From contig LUCW03000482.1 of the NCBI GenBank assembly GCA_001586965.3, forward strand, positions 1 through 64,000: DNA of 64,000 bases, written 5' to 3'. The notes below the pieces were generated by a model. The model was not told the origin of the DNA. It did no database searches and saw only the letters and a list, made by a program, of their open reading frames with translations. The DNA is from Sphaeroforma sirkka (taxonomy: Eukaryota > Opisthokonta > Ichthyosporea > Ichthyophonida). Positions 61,479-64,000 of this stretch are shown one piece after another (the stretch's first letter is position 1; each line of letters starts with the position of its first letter). A program made the position numbers and the translations under genes.

Positions 61479-63846
61479 GGTGACATAATTATATGTGTAT
61501 GTATTTCAAAATGAGACATGACAAAACATCGAACTCTGATTGATAATATACATCTTCCAGAAACGTACGTTTCCCTTAGCTTCTTCTCCAGGCAAGGAAC
61601 GAAGAAATTTGAGTGTAGAAACTCAGATAGGTGGTCATCGAGACCAACACTTTTGCAGAATACTCTGTCTACGTATGTCGCCCACGCTTTGAATCCGTCT
61701 AAACTCCTGATTAAACGCTTACGATCCGGCTCGGATGCCCCCCTTTCCGCAGGGAGTGCATTGAACGCCGAAGATAGGTGGTCCATCTGTCCATTGGGCA
61801 TTGAGATAAAGTGTTGGAAACATTGTCAAAACAAGAAAACGGCATTCGTGCGTGTATACCAATACGTATCACATTGCTCGCACGTTCCAAGGATACTCTA
61901 ACTCCTAAAACTAACGCCCCCTTGAGTATTTAACCTTAAATGCTTACAGCGGTAGACTGACACGTACGGGATGCGCTCTGGGGGTCTGCTTCACTGTCCA
62001 TAAACCATTTGGAACACATGTCAATGCAATACGTTATCGTTCATTGACCTCACATCGGTTTGCCACGAAGCTCAGACTAGTAGGTCTCGCATATCACTAG
62101 ACACTACCGTTCTAAGGCATTTGTATCTGTCGATAGCCACGGCAATCATCCTCACGAATGGCACATGTAGACAGCCTACATACAACATCGGTTGCATGTC
62201 TTACCAGGAGTATTGTCAGCCGCTTACTACTGGTGATATACTTTGAAATCTCGGGCGAATCACAGGCCACCAGAGCGAGAATGGACTCGCAAGCTCTGTT
62301 GACCACCTACGCATGCATTAGAATGTTTCAAAGTCAATCCGAAGGCATACATGTGTTTTATTGGCAAGCCAAGTATTGTCTAGATGTGAGTAATGTAAAG
62401 GCATGTTCCTCGTGAATAGAAACTAGGTCGGCAGTCCCTTTGGGTGGTGGTATCCTTATGCGAGCATATTGGGCGGGTACATATATAGGTACCGTGGACT
62501 ATAACTGTGTACATGTTGGTCAACAATCGGTGCACTACAATAATAAATGTAATCTGACCGCGAACATTGACAGTCTTCTCATATGATAAACACACGTAAT
62601 AGTGTAAAACAAAAAGCTTATTCTTTTCCTGTCAATCTGGAACTCACTATTCCCCAAGCAACATCCGATTGACAAGAACAGTCTGAGGTGCACCAAAACA
62701 CATAGGCGCAGCTCATTCGATGCCGTGCAAAAGATGCGGAGAACTTACCTGTGTGTCCTCGCTACTTAGCAGATCTGTCAGTGCATCGAGGATGAAAAAC
62801 TCTGATTCGCCATCTCCATACCCTAAACTCTCCACCTGCAATGCGCATGTGTACGGTGTTGTTTTATGAGCGATGCAGGACAGTCGCGCAAATAATGCAA
62901 CATGAACATGAAGTAGAACCCACGACACCACGTTAACCTCCATTCTTACATGGCTTTTATTCTCCTCCGTGATCCGATCAATAAAGTACGGCACACAGGT
63001 AGAGTTGTCTCGCAACAGGTGCGCGAGGACTGACAGGATGTTCGCCACATCTTCCTCATACAGGCTCATCTTTGGCTTGTGACAAGACTTGATCAGATCC
63101 ATCAGCGGACCGGGCACCTTCGCATGGGGCAGCACCACGTTGGTGTTCATCAGATTGCTTTGCCGCACCCCCGGAGATTCGTCGGCCGGGTTACCGTGGG
63201 CACTCATTCGACGTGCGCGTATGTCGGCGTGTCTGTGGTGTGGTGTGGTGGTGTGAGAGATGGATTGCATGAGCATGTGGTCGCCGTAGATTGATAGAGT
63301 CTGCAGTAGTCATACGAATTGGCCTAAAACCATTGAGAGGTCCGTGCCGGGGGTTAACGCAATCATTTAAATTATTATAAGGATAATAGACCCAGTGTGA
63401 ATAGTAAAACAATAATCCATCACCACTTACATGCCAAACGCATTGTCCTTAAGAAACGTGGTCAGAAACTGCAGGACCTCTTCCTTCATGCCCACAGGCG
63501 TATCTCCCTGGCCCAACACACAGAGTGTGGAGAATACATGGTTCAGCATATACTCCAAGCAAGGGGTCGCATCCCCTCTATGCGCACTCACACCGCCACC
63601 CAGCCCTTTACTACCACCAATAGGCCCAGACGGGGGCAGCCTTGAGTTGATCACTTCAGCTGTGTTCGCAGCTACACCCACCCGCATGGATGCTTGGGCG
63701 CTGGATGTTCTGTGTGTCTTGTCCGTGGACTCTGTTGATTCGTCGTAGCCTTCGTCGTCGTACTGGTCATCGTCGCTGTCGAACATGCCTGATTGGTGCC
63801 GTTCATGTCGCAGCTTCTCGATCAAGATGACGAGCTGATCGGGAAT
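56618..63846 (-). CDS. FHIP1: FHF complex subunit HOOK-interacting protein (FHIP/FAM160 family), 5' partial
   Basis: FHIP links HOOK and FTS to vesicles for dynein transport in animals and fungi. Fourteen exons in minus order, all GT-AG and in phase, 689 residues: 63846-63431, 63232-62950, 62835-62749, 62306-62205, 61786-61569, 61079-60980, 60729-60622, 59997-59854, ~59331-59212, 58573-58514, 58076-57864, 57483-57386, 56939-56894, 56692-56618 (stop). Family landmarks in order: TPCLEYMLNHVFSTL and GMKEEVLQFLTTFL (exon 1); FFILDALTDLLSSED; RACESILALVA; FKAWATYVDRVF; IPLRKVLLNRCE; TLQIFEVLLQRF then LVLRNF; LVPSELRPL ... YYLEAQKH; FLRMLLQKMQRMLDEPYG ... LLSHLATFPNEQLRMFLLSP; ILLDEFVKEIA near the end. 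They match remembered FHIP1-type proteins along the whole length. An acidic insert (DSDDDQYDDEGYDES) follows the start. N-terminal exons are outside the window. Confidence 0.9.
57721..57870 (-). repeat. 50-bp tandem repeat carrying three copies of a 5' splice site
   Basis: Three units of exactly 50 bp end in acttacaatctc, which on the minus strand is GAGATT|GTAAGT, the exon 58076-57864 end and its donor. Junctions fall at 57864, 57814 and 57764. Confidence 0.92.
58225..58368. repeat. (AC)n/(AT)n microsatellite in FHIP intron
   Basis: AT tract, then AC runs with aaac interruptions, then AT again. Confidence 0.95.
58660..58692. repeat. (AT)n microsatellite in FHIP intron
   Basis: An uninterrupted AT run of about 30 bp. 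Confidence 0.95.
58805..59235 (-). repeat. ~102-bp tandem repeat carrying five copies of an exon end and 5' splice site
   Basis: Each unit encodes, on the minus strand, NYYLEAQKH-like sequence followed by a GTATnn donor. Exon/donor junctions lie at 59212, 59111, 59010, 58910 and 58809. Units are 100-102 bp apart; the last has a weaker donor (GTATTT). Confidence 0.92.
59516..59875 (-). repeat. Duplicated exon end and 5' splice site (three copies)
   Basis: The exon 59997-59854 end (IIAAWDK) and its donor GTAGAACTG recur at about 59684, and in a degenerate form at about 59587. They are embedded in ~100-bp units sharing ctgacctaactattctaa and cacacatggtca. Confidence 0.85.
60030..60150. repeat. 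AGTAGTTCATTAGTAATAGTAG tandem repeats
   Basis: Three to four imperfect ~45-bp units of caatagcagtagtaattcattagtaatagtagtt, close to the acceptor of exon 59997-59854. Confidence 0.85.
60412..60542. repeat. (AT)n/(ATAC)n/(AC)n microsatellite
   Basis: Compound tract in the FHIP intron between exons 60729-60622 and 59997-59854. Confidence 0.95.
61338..61480. repeat. (AT)n and (AC)n microsatellites
   Basis: Two short tracts (61338-61366 and 61438-61479) in a FHIP intron. Confidence 0.9.
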
Positions 63847-64000
63847 CTGAGGATAGCAGTATATGCGTACGTTGCAATGGGTAACGGGATATTTATGGGA
63901 ATTTGAGGGTAGCAGTATATGCGTACGTTACAATGGGTAACGGAATAGTTACGGGAATCTGAGGGTTGCAGTATATGCTTACGTTGCAATGGGTAACGGA
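63841..64000 (-). repeat. ~57-bp tandem repeat carrying a 3' splice site, three copies to window edge
   Basis: The acceptor and exon start CTCAG|ATTCCC of exon 63846 recur about every 57 bp, at about 63901 and 63958. The middle copy has lost the AG dinucleotide; the outer one keeps it. The array is cut by the window end. Confidence 0.85.

Overview
The window is nuclear DNA from an intron-rich eukaryote. I read four host genes, a large block of nested transposable-element fossils, and many micro- and minisatellites. Introns are GT-AG, mostly 100 bp to 2 kb. The gene content (an animal-type FHIP subunit, a eukaryotic long-chain acyl-CoA synthetase, a Gln-rich protein with a CENP-B-type DNA-binding region, a zinc-ribbon/RGG/CCHC/CCCH protein) and the Ty3-like elements suggest a unicellular opisthokont. 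An ichthyosporean such as a Sphaeroforma relative is my guess, not something the sequence proves. No rRNA, convincing intact tRNA, CRISPR array or bacterial operon was seen.

Layout. About 0.35-13.45 kb (+): one long multi-exon gene (at least 11 exons, about 1340 residues visible, 5' end not certain) for an unrecognised, probably alpha-helical-repeat protein. Its introns carry minisatellites, (AT)n/(TG)n runs and plant-type telomere-like repeats. 13.45-34.8 kb: transposon graveyard. It holds a decayed hAT DNA transposon with a multiplied C-terminal module, solo LTRs of a family here called C, a solo LTR of family B, an inverted segmental copy, a Ty3/gypsy-like element A with one complete left LTR and a clipped right LTR, and a head-to-head composite of family B with telomere-like repeats at its internal junction. 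37.1-41.9 kb (+): eight-exon long-chain acyl-CoA synthetase, phase-consistent over all exons. 43.5-47.9 kb (-): a single-exon, 1488-residue Gln/His-rich protein with a CENP-B/Tigger-type DNA-binding region. 48.85-49.96 kb (+): two-exon nucleic-acid-binding zinc protein, divergent from the Gln-rich gene across about 0.9 kb. 52.1-56.2 kb: about 4.1 kb of a 46-bp minisatellite. 56.6-63.85 kb (-): FHIP (FAM160-type) gene, 14 exons in phase, 5' end outside the window.

The most unusual pattern is in the introns. In the FHIP gene, and again in the first gene, the exon edge and its splice site have been tandemly copied into the intron. This leaves arrays of two to five near-identical 5' splice sites (or, once, 3' splice sites) at 50-100 bp spacing. 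Separately, TTTAGGG-type repeats sit just inside 5' splice sites and CCCTAAA-type repeats just upstream of 3' splice sites in the first gene. Exon boundaries and phases were worked out by eye; protein family assignments rest on remembered family motifs, not on a search.
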